Shown here piece by piece: positions 1 through 10,412 of a DNA stretch of 64,000 nucleotides. The stretch's first letter is position 1. Each line of letters begins with the position of its first letter. The position numbers and the translations under genes were made by a program. The DNA comes from Achatina immaculata. Its lineage: Eukaryota > Mollusca > Gastropoda > Stylommatophora > Achatinidae. The stretch spans positions 12,365,959-12,429,958 of the forward strand of contig CM019703.1 in NCBI GenBank assembly GCA_009760885.1. The letters run 5' to 3'. The notes beneath the pieces were generated by a model. The model saw only the letters and a program-made list of their open reading frames with translations, made no database searches and was not told the origin of the DNA.

Positions 1-124
1 GAAATCATTCTCATGTAAAGATGGAACATTTCATTTCTTGTGATGTATCTTTTCCAGAACGTAGTCCCTCTCACTGCCTCTAACTTCAGATTGACCATGA
101 TTTGGGATTGGGTGTCGCAGAAAA

Positions 125-318
125 CTTGTTGGTAAACGTTATCAAAATGAGAAAGCTGAGGTACTTTGGCACATCAAGAAACACAATGCTTTGGACAGGT
201 TGATACTAGAAGGCATAGCGACCCTGCAAAAGGAGAAAAGGGGCAACCTCGCCTCAGGTTGACTTAGGATATCACTGAAAGTCTGAATTTGTGAGACGCT
301 GGTCAGATTGCGAAAACA
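125..318 (+). pseudogene. LINE fragment I, C-terminal end
   Basis: Frames of this stretch spell the C-terminal tail of an RTE-like non-LTR retrotransposon polyprotein. One frame gives K-L-R-Y-F-G-T, then in the neighbouring frame the H-I-K-x-H-N-A-L-D motif and L-I-L-E-G, then a K-R-G-Q-P-R-L-R-L segment and D-I-T-E-S-L-N-L before A-G-Q-I-A-K-T. In this family the tail reads FGH-x-K-R-H followed by a basic GRPR-like linker and an aromatic DI motif. Frameshifts and a stop break it, so it is dead. The mariner that starts at 321 lies directly against its end and probably interrupts it. Confidence 0.6.
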
Positions 319-320
319 TA

Positions 321-1657
321 CGAGGGGAAGTCACTAAGTAACTCGCAAAATTGAAATATGTTATCATTGCCAGTTATCAGGTAGTATTTAAATATATCCT
401 TAAATAGTACCATCATCCAACTTTATAACAGTTGTAAGTAGGGGCGCTGGGAGTTACGTGCGCATGCGCAAAGCAATACCAAAATGGCTACCACGCTGTT
501 AGTGTGTACCAAAGAAAAACAGAGAAGTGTAGTGCGATTTTTGTAGGCTAAAGGACATTCAGTTGAGGATATTCATAAGGAAATGACTACAATTTATGCT
601 GAAAAGTGTTTATCACGTAAAGCGGTCTATAACTGGGTAAAATAATTTTCTCAGGGACGCACCAAAATTGTTGACAAAGTCCGACTTGGCCGTCCTGTTC
701 AGATTGCAAAAGAACGAACTGTGCAATGTGTGAATGAGATTATCAGAGCTGATAGACGAGTAACGATAGACAGTGTAGCAAGTGCAATCAGATGTTCACA
801 TGGCTTAGCCTACAGAATATTGCATGAGCAATTGAATTTTCGGAAAGTTTGCTGACGTTGGGTACCCAGAGATCTGAATGATGAACACAAAATGAACCGA
901 TTTGGTTTGTCATTGCAGCATCTCTGTCATTACGCATATGAAGGTGAAGACATGCTCCAAAAGATTATTACTGGAGACGAATCTTGGGTGCACCACTACC
1001 AACCCGAATCAAAACCTGCCTCAATGCAATGGAAACACCCGTCATCGCCATGCGCAAGAAAGTTCAAGATTACGCCTTCTGCGGGGAAGGTTATGCTGAC
1101 AGTGTTCTGGGATTATCAAAGAGTGTTGTTTACCAAGTTCCAGAAGATGGTAATAGTGTGAATTCTGTGTGTAATGTGAATTTCTGTCGATGCTACGGGA
1201 TGCAATTCGAAAGAAAACGTCCTGGTCTGCTGACTAGAGGTGTGCTTCTCCTTCATGACAATGCCAGACCACATACGGCTTGGCTAACCCAAGAGAAAAT
1301 TAGCCAGTTGGTTTGAGAAGTTCTTGAACATCCACCCTGCAGTCTTGACTTAGCTCCAAGTGATTTTCACCTGTTTGGTCCATTGAAAAACCACCTTGGA
1401 GGGAGCAGATTCTCAAGTGACGAGGAGGTGGAAACAGAAGTTTTAAAAAAAATGGTTAAGAAATCGGACTCATGATTTTTACGCCATGGGTATTGCATCA
1501 CTGATTACACGATGGGACAAATGTATCAATGTTGGTGGCGATTACGTTGAGAAACAGGGGAATAATGTATGTTCAAACATTTAAAGTTTTCAAATTACTG
1601 TCCCATTTAGTTTTTTTTTAATCAGGCATTTGCGAGTTACTTAATGAGTTCCCCTCG
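321..1657 (+). mobile_element. mariner (D34D) transposon with TIRs and TA duplication
   Basis: A 1.34-kb class II element of normal mariner length. The left end (321-349, beginning CGAGGGGAAG) and the reverse complement of the right end (1629-1657) match over 29 bp with two differences. TA dinucleotides at 319-320 and 1658-1659 are the target-site duplication expected of the Tc1/mariner superfamily. The 5' UTR holds a perfect NRF-1-type palindrome, TGCGCATGCGCA at 459-470, shortly before the transposase ATG at 484. The ends are well kept while the gene is broken, so it could only move with transposase supplied in trans. Confidence 0.93.
484..1584 (+). pseudogene. mariner transposase, decayed
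   Basis: Cut-and-paste transposase relic. The start is the ATG at 484. An N-terminal HTH region (H-S-V-E-D-I-H-K-E) is followed by a GRP linker (G-R-P-V-Q) and a second HTH (D-S-V-A-S-A-I). The catalytic domain shows GDESWVHHY (first Asp), HDNARPH (second Asp) and DLAPSDFHLF (third Asp). The last two aspartates are separated by 34 residues, the mariner DD34D signature. The C-terminal end reads RWDKCINVGGDYVEK. In-frame stops occur near 546, 642, 853, 1315 and 1474, and a frameshift lies between about 1110 and 1200. The copy is certainly inactive. Confidence 0.9.
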
Positions 1658-1659
1658 TA

Positions 1660-2034
1660 GATAAAATAACAAAGAACTAAACAATAATGCTAGTTCAGAC
1701 GAAAGAAGCGAGAACAAGGTAAGCCCAATTTCAGAGATTAATGACCATTTTTACGAATAAATCTAGGAAGGTGACTTACGTCTTCCCCATGTACTGTACT
1801 GGCTACGCATGCGCAACTACAGTCTGTGGGCGAATGTTTCAGTCCACGTTATCATGATTCCGTGCAATGTGTAACGAATTTTATGGTCCCGTCAAACACA
1901 CACAGTTGACCACTGGGTAGCTGTCGCTCAACCTGATGGGCATTATTTTTTTCAATTCATCAAAGGCTAGAGATGATATATGCTGTACTACACTCTTGGT
2001 TCATGCGACTTCATTCCAGTCTCAGTCTTTCAAT
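1660..2034. other. no gene recognised
   Basis: Mixed sequence with no convincing reading frame. The first bases after the mariner may be the rest of the LINE fragment it entered. A GCATGCGC palindrome sits near 1806. Nothing else was identified. Confidence 0.4.
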
Positions 2035-2171
2035 CAATGAATCAAGTGCCGTGTTGCGTGGCGTAGGCGATCATTTCTCTCCACAATTCCCTGTCTTTAG
2101 ACTTGATTATGAGATCCGCCGGGGGCTTTCTTCCTAGCCAAACTGACATCCAGTAACTTCTCTCTCTATAA
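2035..2171 (-). pseudogene. LINE family F copy 1, 3' part
   Basis: Closely similar to 45,331-45,470 (shared words include ACAATTCCCTGTCTTTAGAC and CTTCCTAGCCAAACTGAC). On the minus strand it is the last part of an RTE-like polyprotein plus the 3' tail. The match stops abruptly at about 2171 and resumes near 3660, so this copy has been split by an insertion. Confidence 0.65.
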
Positions 2172-3659
2172 TATTTTCAATTGTGTATCATACATTTTTC
2201 TTTTAATGACTGATAGTAGAAGTGTTCTTTTGGTTCTCTGATCATAACACATGGATGTTTCACAAATATTACAATTTCACTAGATCAGAGCAAGTCCGAT
2301 AAAATGTTCTCTGAAATCATTTATTCTAACAAATAAGTTCAAGATGTATAGTTGATAACATCACTTGAATTGAATCACTTAATCATTTCTTCACAATATC
2401 AAACTCTATCATATTCTAGATGCAGCATTTCTCAATTTCTCAAATTCACAATACTCTACACTTGATACGAGAACATTTCCTAACTCAGTATTGTAACAGA
2501 TCTGCAACACGTGGTCAATCAATTACACGACCAAATCATTGTACTCGAATTTCAAAAGTATCAGTTCTTCATAATCACCTGAATCACTTGAAACACATCT
2601 TCAATCCGTCCTAAAACTACTTCTTCAAAACTGCTTTTCCTAAGTATCTATTGCTCTAAGTATCTATTGCTCTAAGTATCTATTGCTCTAAGTATCTATT
2701 GCTCTAAGTATCTATTGCTCTAAGTATCTATTGCTCTAAGTATCTATTGCTCTAATTGTCCATCTGTTCCATCTGTCGTTACCTACGTCTTCTTTCTCTC
2801 TCGTGTCTTCTCTGGTGTATGTTCTTCTGCTGTTCTTCTCTGGTTGTCTGTCCTTCTCTTCTTCCATTGTCTGGACCGATCTCTATTCACTGACCGTCCT
2901 TGTTCCTCCGTCTTCGATCTGTCTCCTCTCTCCTTTACTTCCGTACTTCTTCGTTTTCTCCTGTCTCTCTGCTCGCCTTTTTATCTTCAAGTCCAGGTTG
3001 ATGGATTAACTAATAAGTATTTTGGCTCCATCCTTAAAATGTCCACTGGTTCCCATGATCGTTCTGATTGTCTGTAATTCAAACTGCCCCGTGACTTATA
3101 TGTCGTAAGTCAGATATTCAATAGGGCACGCCTCTAAATATTTAATTGGTCAGCTGGCCGAGATGGTCACTCCTTTATATAAAAACCATGTGCAATAGCG
3201 TCCTAACGAGTGTCGTCAGTGTCAGTCTGCGTCAATTTCGTCTATACAAAAGTTATTTACGTAAGTCATTATCTTGCTTTTTCATGTTGGAGGTTTTATT
3301 GTGTCCTCTGCTTTTCACTGTGTCTGCATTTTCTATTCGTCTTTTCCATTTTGTTTACACGTGTTAACGTCCAGTCACTGTGTTGTTATCACTGGACCAT
3401 CCTACTTTCTGGCGTCCTTCCTTTGTATTACTTATATCTCAGCGTCACTGAGTCTCGTTTTTTCTGTTCACTGTTTTCACTGTTTACTTTTGTCCGCGTC
3501 TTGTTCTAGTATCATGAAAGTTTTATACCTTTCTCTTCCTTTCCTATCTATTTTTCTCTGTTGCTATTCGATGTTACTATTTTGTTTACAGTATTTTTTT
3601 CATAATCATATTTATTAATTATAATAACAACTATAATCATTACTTACAAGGCCATGCTA
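2172..3659. other. about 1.5-kb insertion splitting LINE F copy 1
   Basis: Foreign DNA between the two halves of one LINE relic. It contains a 16-bp tandem array (2640-2753), a C/T-rich region (about 2750-3650) and a TATA-like box TTATATAAAAA at 3175-3185. I could not identify terminal repeats or a target duplication, nor any transposon protein. It may be an LTR-like or composite element, but this is unproven. The short open frames at 2803-3618 are hydrophobic artefacts of pyrimidine-rich sequence. Confidence 0.45.
2640..2753. repeat. 16-bp minisatellite, about 7 copies
   Basis: Nearly perfect tandem copies of CTAAGTATCTATTGCT. Confidence 0.97.
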
Positions 3660-3955
3660 CATCTTTGTCTTCCTCTGTCTCTTCTTCCCTCAATTTTTCC
3701 AGTTGCCACAATGTATTTCAAATTTACTCTTCTCAGGAAATGTCCTACAAATCTCGCTTGTCTGCCTCTCATCTTTGCTGTAATTTGCCTTTTAACTCCA
3801 GCCTCTCATAAGACTTCCTCGTTGGTTTTCTTAGCTGCCCATGGTACCTTCAACATCCTTCTTCTGAACCACATTTCCATGGCCTCCATTTCTTGCTGTA
3901 CTCTCTTATTCATGAACCATGCTTCACATCCATAAAACAGTCTTTCTCCCGGGTG
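3660..3955 (-). pseudogene. LINE family F copy 1, 5' part of the relic
   Basis: Minus-strand translation gives the well-known LINE C-terminal block: M-E-M-W-F-R-R-R-M-L, then K-V-P-W-A-A-K-K-T-N-E-E-V-L, then R-F-V-G-H-F-L-R-R and a basic G-x-x-x-R-R-D-R-G-R-Q-R segment. This is the region after the reverse transcriptase palm in RTE-like elements. A stop follows E-E-V-L. The copy at 45.3-45.7 kb is collinear with this piece plus 2035-2171. Confidence 0.75.
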
Positions 3956-4788
3956 TAATCCTAGCCCTCCTGCATTCATAGCCACGTCTCATCGCTGTAT
4001 TCGCTTTGATCATCCTTCTTTATATCTGCCATTTCTGTTTACAGAACTCTTTAGCCAGGAAATAAAAATTTCAAGTCCACACAAAACATTTACAATAAAA
4101 CGAAGGCTGCATATCTTTACCGGTAAATTACCTGAGGCGGATGGTTAGCTTATACATTCGTTTAAATTATTTTTAAAAAAAAATTTTTTAATAGAAAAGA
4201 AAACATAAGACGGAAGTTATTATGCATGCATTTTTACAAGACCTTTTAAAAGGGCTCACGGAAACAGAAGGTCAAGAACACTCTTTGTTCTCCCGAACCT
4301 GTCAAATTTGGCTGTTTCTTTAAAGACTTGTCCCTGTCCTCTCACTAGTACTACATTACTCCCATTATTTGGGCATTACTTGACGATGTATCTCGTGCGG
4401 ACGGGCGTGAGCGATCATGCTTTCTCACGAACCTCCATATTTCATGCCTTTCACAACTTTATCTGTCATGCTATCATGCTGTGCTGTCAGTTTTTCCTAC
4501 CTTGCCTATTTTCCCGCTTATCTTTCCTGTTGTTATGATGCCCCCTATTCCTTTCCTTCTCCATTTATGCCCAACAAATTGGAATAGTCTAATCAGAGGT
4601 TATCAGCCTATGGGGAATTCTACCTCATGGGGGCGATTTTAGTTTTTGATGTTTTGGACCGGAGTGAGGAGGAGAAAGGAAGTGGGGCCGCAGATTGGAC
4701 GGACTCAAACTGTTGGAATATTTATTTAATTAACTTGTACATTATTGATCAGTACTCTAACAGTCTGAGTCTATCAATACGCAGTCAG
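3956..4788. other. no gene recognised
   Basis: AT-rich then mixed sequence. The open frame at 4627-5106 crosses into the fold-back element and has no recognisable domain. Confidence 0.4.
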
Positions 4789-6292
4789 CTGCCCCGCCCC
4801 TGGGCATGTGATAAGAAAAGAGGGGGGGAAAAGACGACTGCCAGTTACCCTCAACAGCTGATCCACAGCGGTACTACTCCTGCTTGTTCTTCCCCATCCC
4901 CGCACAATGTTAAAGTACTTTTAACAGGATTTTGTTGGAACAAATTTAACTGTGGAAGAATGTCATCTTTTGCAGTTAATAAAACAGGATCTGTGGAAAG
5001 CTACAGGTACACTAATATTAAACTTTCTGAATATTCCTATCAATTGTCTGGTTATATGTTATTGATCTTACTTGGTCCTCTTGACATACGCTTACTGAGC
5101 CATTGAAATGTTTTCATTCACTCTTTGGTGGCTGTTATCAAGTCTACGGTATGCTCTCTATGAGCCTATGATATGCTTCTACTGGACTTTTTGGGCTCTT
5201 AATTGTGAAACTCTGGTGTGCTCTTATAGAGCCCACGGCGTCTTCTTAATGAGCGTGTGGTGTGCTCTTATTGTAAAACTTCTGGTATGCTCTTACAGAG
5301 CCTGTGGTGTGCTCTTACAGAGCCTGTGGTGTGCCCTTACTGTGCCTGTGGCGTACCCTTACTGTGCCTGTGGCGTACCCTTACTGTGCCTGTGGTGTGC
5401 CCTTACTGTGCCTGTGGAGTGCTCTTATTGAGCCTGTGGTGTGCTATTATTGAGCCTGTGGTGTGCCTTTATTGAGCCTGTGGTTTACTCTTATTGAGCC
5501 TGTGGTTTACTCTTATTGAGCCTGTGGTGTGCTCTTATTGAGCCTGTGGTGTGCTCTTTTTGAGCCTATGGGGTGCTCTTATTGAGCCTGTGGTGTGCTC
5601 TTTTTGAGCCTATGGGGTGCTCTTACTGAGCCTGTGGTTTGCTTTTATTGAGCCTGTAATGTGCTCTTATTGAGCTTGTGTACTGTTACTGAGCCTGTGG
5701 TGTGCTCTTTTTTTTTTAGCCTATAATGTGCTCTTACTGAGCTTATGTACTGTTACTGAGCCTGTGGTGTGCTCTTATTGAGCCTGTGGTTTGCTCTAAT
5801 TGAGCCTGTAGTGTGCTCTTATTGAGCCTGTGGTTTGCTCTTATTGAGCCTGTGGTGTGCTCTTATTGAGCCTGTGGTTTGCTCTAATTGAGCCTGTAGT
5901 GTGCTCTTATTGAGCTTGTGGTGTGCTCTTATTGAGCCTGTGGTTTGCTCTAATTGAGCCTGTAGTGTGCTCTTATTGAATCTCTGGTACACATTTACTG
6001 AGCCTGTCTTTATAGAAAGTATGTTAGCAGTTAAAAAAAAACCAAACTGATGACAGCAAAAGATAGCTGAGACAGACCAGACATTATTACAACAAAGTCC
6101 CAACCTCCTTGGCCAGCTCGGGTGGAAAATGAGAAAAATCTGATAACACAAACTGATAAAAAAAAAGTTCCCTACGGAGGGGAGGTGGTGGGGAAGAACG
6201 AGTAGGGGTAGTACCGCTGTGGATCAGCTGTTGAGGGTAACTGGCATTCCTGTTTTTCCCTTCTTTTCTTAATAGACACCCCGGGGGCGGGG
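4789..6292. mobile_element. fold-back-like element enclosing a minisatellite
   Basis: Two arms of about 110 bp, 4789-4903 and 6183-6292, are inverted copies of each other. Both include GCCCCGCCCC-type ends and an AAGAAAAG word. A 38-bp core, 4840-4877 against 6208-6245, is perfectly complementary. Between them lie about 1.28 kb, mostly a 22-bp tandem array. Inverted arms around a tandem-repeat core recall Foldback-type elements, but I see no target duplication and no protein, so an inverted duplication that is not a transposon remains possible. Confidence 0.65.
5160..6005. repeat. 22-bp minisatellite, about 35 copies
   Basis: Unit core GAGCCTGTGGTGTGCTC followed by TTATT. It is degenerate at the left end and regular from about 5280. 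Open frames on both strands here (5108-5475, 5819-6151) are by-products of the repeat. Confidence 0.95.
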
Positions 6293-6702
6293 CTGGGGAG
6301 GGGAGGGTGCAGGTGATGATGTATTGAAAGCCTCATGATGTTAGAGTTTTGGCCATTATTTTTCTATTTAAATTTTTTAAAAGGCATAGTTTACATTCTG
6401 CTGTCCTAGATTCTAGACTTTGCAGTTATATTCTCTTTAGAGGAATAGATTGCTGTCGAGGTTTAAAACAAAAAAAGTCATGGGAAGCTTACAGCTTTGG
6501 CAGTGGTCTGGGCTTCGCACCTTTATCCGGTCTGTCTCTGCGAACCTGTCATTTTAGATACACATTCAAGCAGATTGTTTCATGGCGCTTTATAAGAGAT
6601 ATCACAGATGTATTTTCTCTTCTCTGCACTTCCAGCAATGTTAACGTAAACAGACAAGGTATACACTTTATGCATAGATTGACTTTACTATTATTATTAT
6701 TA

Positions 6703-7650
6703 TGGACCGTGCAGGATAGCGTTGGTGATCATGCTTCTCCATCTTGCACGGTCCTTGGTGTTTCCGATTGATTCAGATTCTTTTCTTTTTTTCCCATGCC
6801 ACTTGGTCTGTCCGCTGAGATATTTCTTGTTCTCTCTGCTTTCCTCTCTTCCTTTTTTTCCTTTGAGTTTTCCAGTCATTACTAAGCTCTCTAACTTCTG
6901 TCTTCTCATGACATGTCCAAGAAATTTTTATCTGTCTTTTTCTTATCCTTTTAGTTAGTTTTCCTTGTTATGAAACTTGTCCGAAAATCTCTTCGTTCGT
7001 TTTTCTATTTTATCCAGGGTATTTGTTGAATCTTTAGCTAAAACCACACGCGTGTTGCTTAAGTTTCGTTGTCATCTTTTTTTGTTGACTATCCAAGTTC
7101 CAGAACAATATAGTAGTATTATTGCCATCTACGTAGCACTGTAATATTCTTTTCATCACTTTTAGGAACATTTTTTTTTATTTGTTAGCATCTTCGTCAT
7201 GTCATGAAGAGCTGTCTTTGTCTTACCTATTCGTGATTTTAGTTCATTTGTCCACTTGCCATCAGCTGTTTCTGTTGTTCCCAAGGTAACTGAATTTATT
7301 TACTTGTGTCTAGTGTCTTTCCGTCTGAAAGGATGCTCTGCTTTAGTATGTTTTATTCTTTTCGATATTACTGTTGTTTCTGTCTTGTTGCTGTTTAGCT
7401 TTGGGTCTCTTTTATTACTCTCTTCGGTAATACTCTTCACAAGTTTATGCAGACTGTTTTCACTTTCTGTTGTTATAACTGTGTCACCTGCATACCTCAG
7501 GTTGTTGATATTCTAAGTCCTTTTACATTTTTAATGTCTCTCGTGACGTGTGCACATTAGAATGAGAATAGATCGGATACGCACCCTTGTCTTACACTTC
7601 CGTTTTATATCCTGATACTCGCCTACGTCATTGTTCACTCTTATTGTTGC
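6703..7650 (-). pseudogene. LINE family G, reverse transcriptase C-terminal half
   Basis: Minus-strand frames give, in order: a thumb-like stretch Y-L-G-T-T-E-T-A-D-G-K-W-T, K-S-R-I-G-K-T-K-T-A, and near the end D-R-A-R-W-R-S-M-I-T-N-A-I-L-H-G-P followed by a stop, a typical RTE-like LINE terminus. Many stops and frameshifts break it. Just past the stop the RNA could form a 10-bp hairpin (GGACCGTGCA at 6703-6712 with TGCACGGTCC at 6744-6753). A short (TAA)n tail lies at 6688-6702. Confidence 0.75.
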
Positions 7651-8940
7651 TCTTTGACAGATTTAATAGAGCAATGAAAAAATAAAGCAGACAAAGAGAT
7701 CTTTATGTTGTCCACAGTAACCACAGAGAAAGACAACTTCGGACACGGGAAATAAAGTAAAACAGACGGATATACAACAGAAGTTTAAAAAAAAAAAGAC
7801 AATGTTAAACAAACGCGGACAGCTCTGAGAAAACAGAACCTGACAGACGTCTTTGAAGAAACCCACAGAAGGCCCACATGTTCTGGAAACAGAAGGCCTT
7901 GCAGGAACGAATGTAACCAATTACAGCTACCAATGTTTCCAATTATCTTCTTTTTGTATAGTTTAGTCTCCTGGGGACAGACAAAACGTTGGGAAAAACA
8001 AATTCAAAGCCAGCCCCCCACACGATTTTGTTATTTGTACTTCTATCGATTTTAAAACCGCTGCATTCCGTCTTAATTTATTACTGCTATAATTATAATC
8101 CTGCTTGGAGACACGCTAAGTTCCCCTTTTCCCGATTATCCTTGGAGTTCCTAAACTGACGGTTCGGCGCCCAACTCATTGTTTAGACTAAATAACGAGG
8201 CTTTGCTTAGGAATCCCATGGGACTGTTTCCTGATGGGCCACATGCAAGTCTCTCTCTAGACTGATGTCTACTCTGATGGGACTAGCCGTTACGTCGCCA
8301 AGTGAGTGCTTGATGTGAGGCACGCGTCAGGCTATAAAAAGGTCCCGAAGTGGAGAAACGTCGCCAGAACAAGAACTTAAGATCAGATTTACCAACACAA
8401 AGACTTATGTTTTTTAGCACTACATAACAAGACCTGTTTGATTCAGACTTTCCTGTCAACTCGTGTAGTCCCCAAGGCCATGTTTCGTCTCAAAACTTTA
8501 AGAGGGCACAAACAGTATCCACATGTGCACATTCTTCCTCATAAATTATCTACCATTCATCAGTGCACGTTAGTTGGAGATATATTTCCTTGCAATCAGG
8601 ATTTTATACGCAAAGACATTTTGTGGTTACGCAGTTTCACGCCTATAGTGCTCTAATTTAGATCTGCACAGTATAGGGGAAAGGCAAAGAGAAAGATATA
8701 TGAAATATGCTGGAAAGTTCTGCAGTTTCATCTCTTGAATACGTTACCACATTCACACACATAAAAAAGAAACTGGAAGCCTTACTTTTCAGTGCGCACA
8801 CACATACACACACACAGAGCAGTCATTCAGTGATTACTTGCCCACAGTAACATCCAGGGAAACAGAGAATAGGCATACTAGCAAAAGAAGGAGGACGAAT
8901 GTAACAGACTATAAAGTTGCCAAGAAACAAAGAGCAGACT

Positions 8941-8945
<5 letters not shown>
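7651..8945. other. no gene recognised; possible TATA promoter
   Basis: No coding signal. A TATA-like CTATAAAAA at 8332-8340 lies downstream of a moderately GC-rich stretch and about 100 bp before an unrecognised 72-codon frame (8438-8656). This could be a retroelement promoter, but no LTR ends were found. Confidence 0.35.

Positions 8946-8996
<51 letters not shown>
8946..8996. repeat. (TA)n microsatellite
   Basis: About 25 uninterrupted TA units. Confidence 0.98.
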
Positions 8997-8997
<1 letters not shown>

Positions 8998-9149
8998 CTA
9001 AATCTAACAGCAACAAAAAATAAACAAAACAAACTGGATGACATACAAGAAACTCTCAAGAAACGATGAAATGATGAACATCCGACTGAGAACTGGACAT
9101 TGCAGGTCGAGACACCATCTATTCCAGCAGCTGAAAATTGGATAAACAG

Positions 9150-9368
9150 ACCTATGTGCCTGCGGGAAAGAGGGCCTATGTGCCTGCGGCAAAGAGGGCC
9201 TATGTGCCTCCGACAAAGAGGGCCCTTGTGCCTGCGGCAAAAAGGCCCCATATACCTGCAGCAAAGAGGGTCCATATACCTGTGGCAAAGAGGGCCCATG
9301 TGCCTGTGGCAAAGAGGGCTCATGTGTCTGTGGAAAAGAGGGCCTATCTGCCTGTGGCAAAGATGTAG
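9150..9368. repeat. 24-bp minisatellite, about 9 copies
   Basis: Unit GTGCCTGCGGCAAAGAGGGC plus CTAT. The period is divisible by three, so octapeptide frames stay open on both strands (for example P-A-A-K-R-A-Y-V at 9138-9368). These are repeat artefacts, not evidence of a gene. Confidence 0.95.
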
Positions 9369-9859
9369 CATATATGAGACAGAAGCTGTTAAGCGACGCG
9401 AAGATTCGGAGATGATGTACCGCATTTTGGGGAGAGATTGGCGCCGAAGTCTGAGTGACGACGGCGATGACGACGAAGAAGAAGTCCGCATTTGTTTATT
9501 GTTTTTTAACATTATGCTATTTGCTTGTTAAACGCATCTGACTTTCATGATCACAATTTAAGGCCAATGCTAAAAGAATGGATATAATTTGAAAGATGAG
9601 ATATCATGTAAAATCCAGCATCACGAAGTACAGGGAACATATATTTATAATGATGATAATAGTGGTGATGATTACGATAATAGTTTCTGCCAATAGCGAC
9701 GAGGACGTTGAAATAATATATCTACGTCTATGAGCTCTAGATAGACATAGTACAGTCTGTACAGCAAATGCTGGGAAGAATGAGCAGTCTAATATAAACA
9801 CCACTGATTGTTATTATTAGCCATTAGTGTGATCAGCTTTAATCTCTATAATGTAATAA

Positions 9860-10017
9860 CCAGTGGTTAAATGTGAACTAGTGAATCAGTATCAGCCACA
9901 AGTTAAATGTATAATAGAAGATTAAATGCGGACTACTGGTTGCGTGTAAACTCGTGCTTAAACGTGAAACTGAGGTCAAATGTCGGAAAGAGTTTAAATA
10001 TGAACTAGTGGTTAAAC
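9860..10017. repeat. degenerate minisatellite, left half
   Basis: Copies of GTGAACTAGTGGTTAAAT and variants. The same array resumes at 13,365-13,525, showing that the intervening 3.35 kb is an insertion. Confidence 0.85.
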
Positions 10018-10042
10018 TTCCGGGTGACGTCAAAGATGGCGG
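10017..10042 (+). promoter_or_regulatory. ETS-CRE-YY1 motif cluster at LINE 5' end
   Basis: Three motifs abut: CTTCCGG (ETS-type, 10,017-10,023), the perfect CRE palindrome TGACGTCA (10,025-10,032) and AAGATGGCGG (YY1-type, 10,033-10,042). They occupy the first bases of the inserted LINE, where internal Pol II promoters of LINEs sit. Human L1 likewise has a YY1 site near its 5' end that fixes the start site. Function here is inferred. Confidence 0.6.
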
Positions 10043-10129
10043 ACGTTTCATAACGCTCTTGCCGGCATGCACAATTCAGCGGGATGTCGCTTGATTCGTC
10101 ACATATTTTGAACCGGGAGTTGGGCCTGA

Positions 10130-10270
10130 GACTAACAACCTTCACCCTGAGACCCACCTAGAGGCGGCTCTAGATAAGCCTAAGAACCTTATCCTGAGAC
10201 CCACCTAGAGCACTCTAGATAAGGCTAACAACCTTATCCTGAGACCCACCTAGAGGAGACTCTAGATGGG
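10130..10270. repeat. LINE 5'-UTR tandem monomers, 3 copies
   Basis: Three units of about 46-50 bp share CTGAGACCCACCTAGAG and CTCTAGAT. Tandem 5'-UTR monomers are known to carry promoters in rodent L1, and here they follow the ETS-CRE-YY1 cluster. Confidence 0.85.
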
Positions 10271-10412
10271 GGGAAGAGGAATTGTTATGGAAACTTGCAA
10301 CACAACCAACCGAGTCAAGGGTGACGCATCAGGGATGCCAACTCCGAAGAGACTCAGACAAAGATTGAAAGAATGCATCCATCGGCCTCAAACATATGAC
10401 AAAGATTGAATT

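Noticed and set aside
3175..3185. LTR retrotransposon promoter (also 8,332; 22,294; 36,729)
   Set aside because: TATA-like boxes are present, but I found no TG..CA long terminal repeat pair, primer site or gag-pol motifs near any of them.
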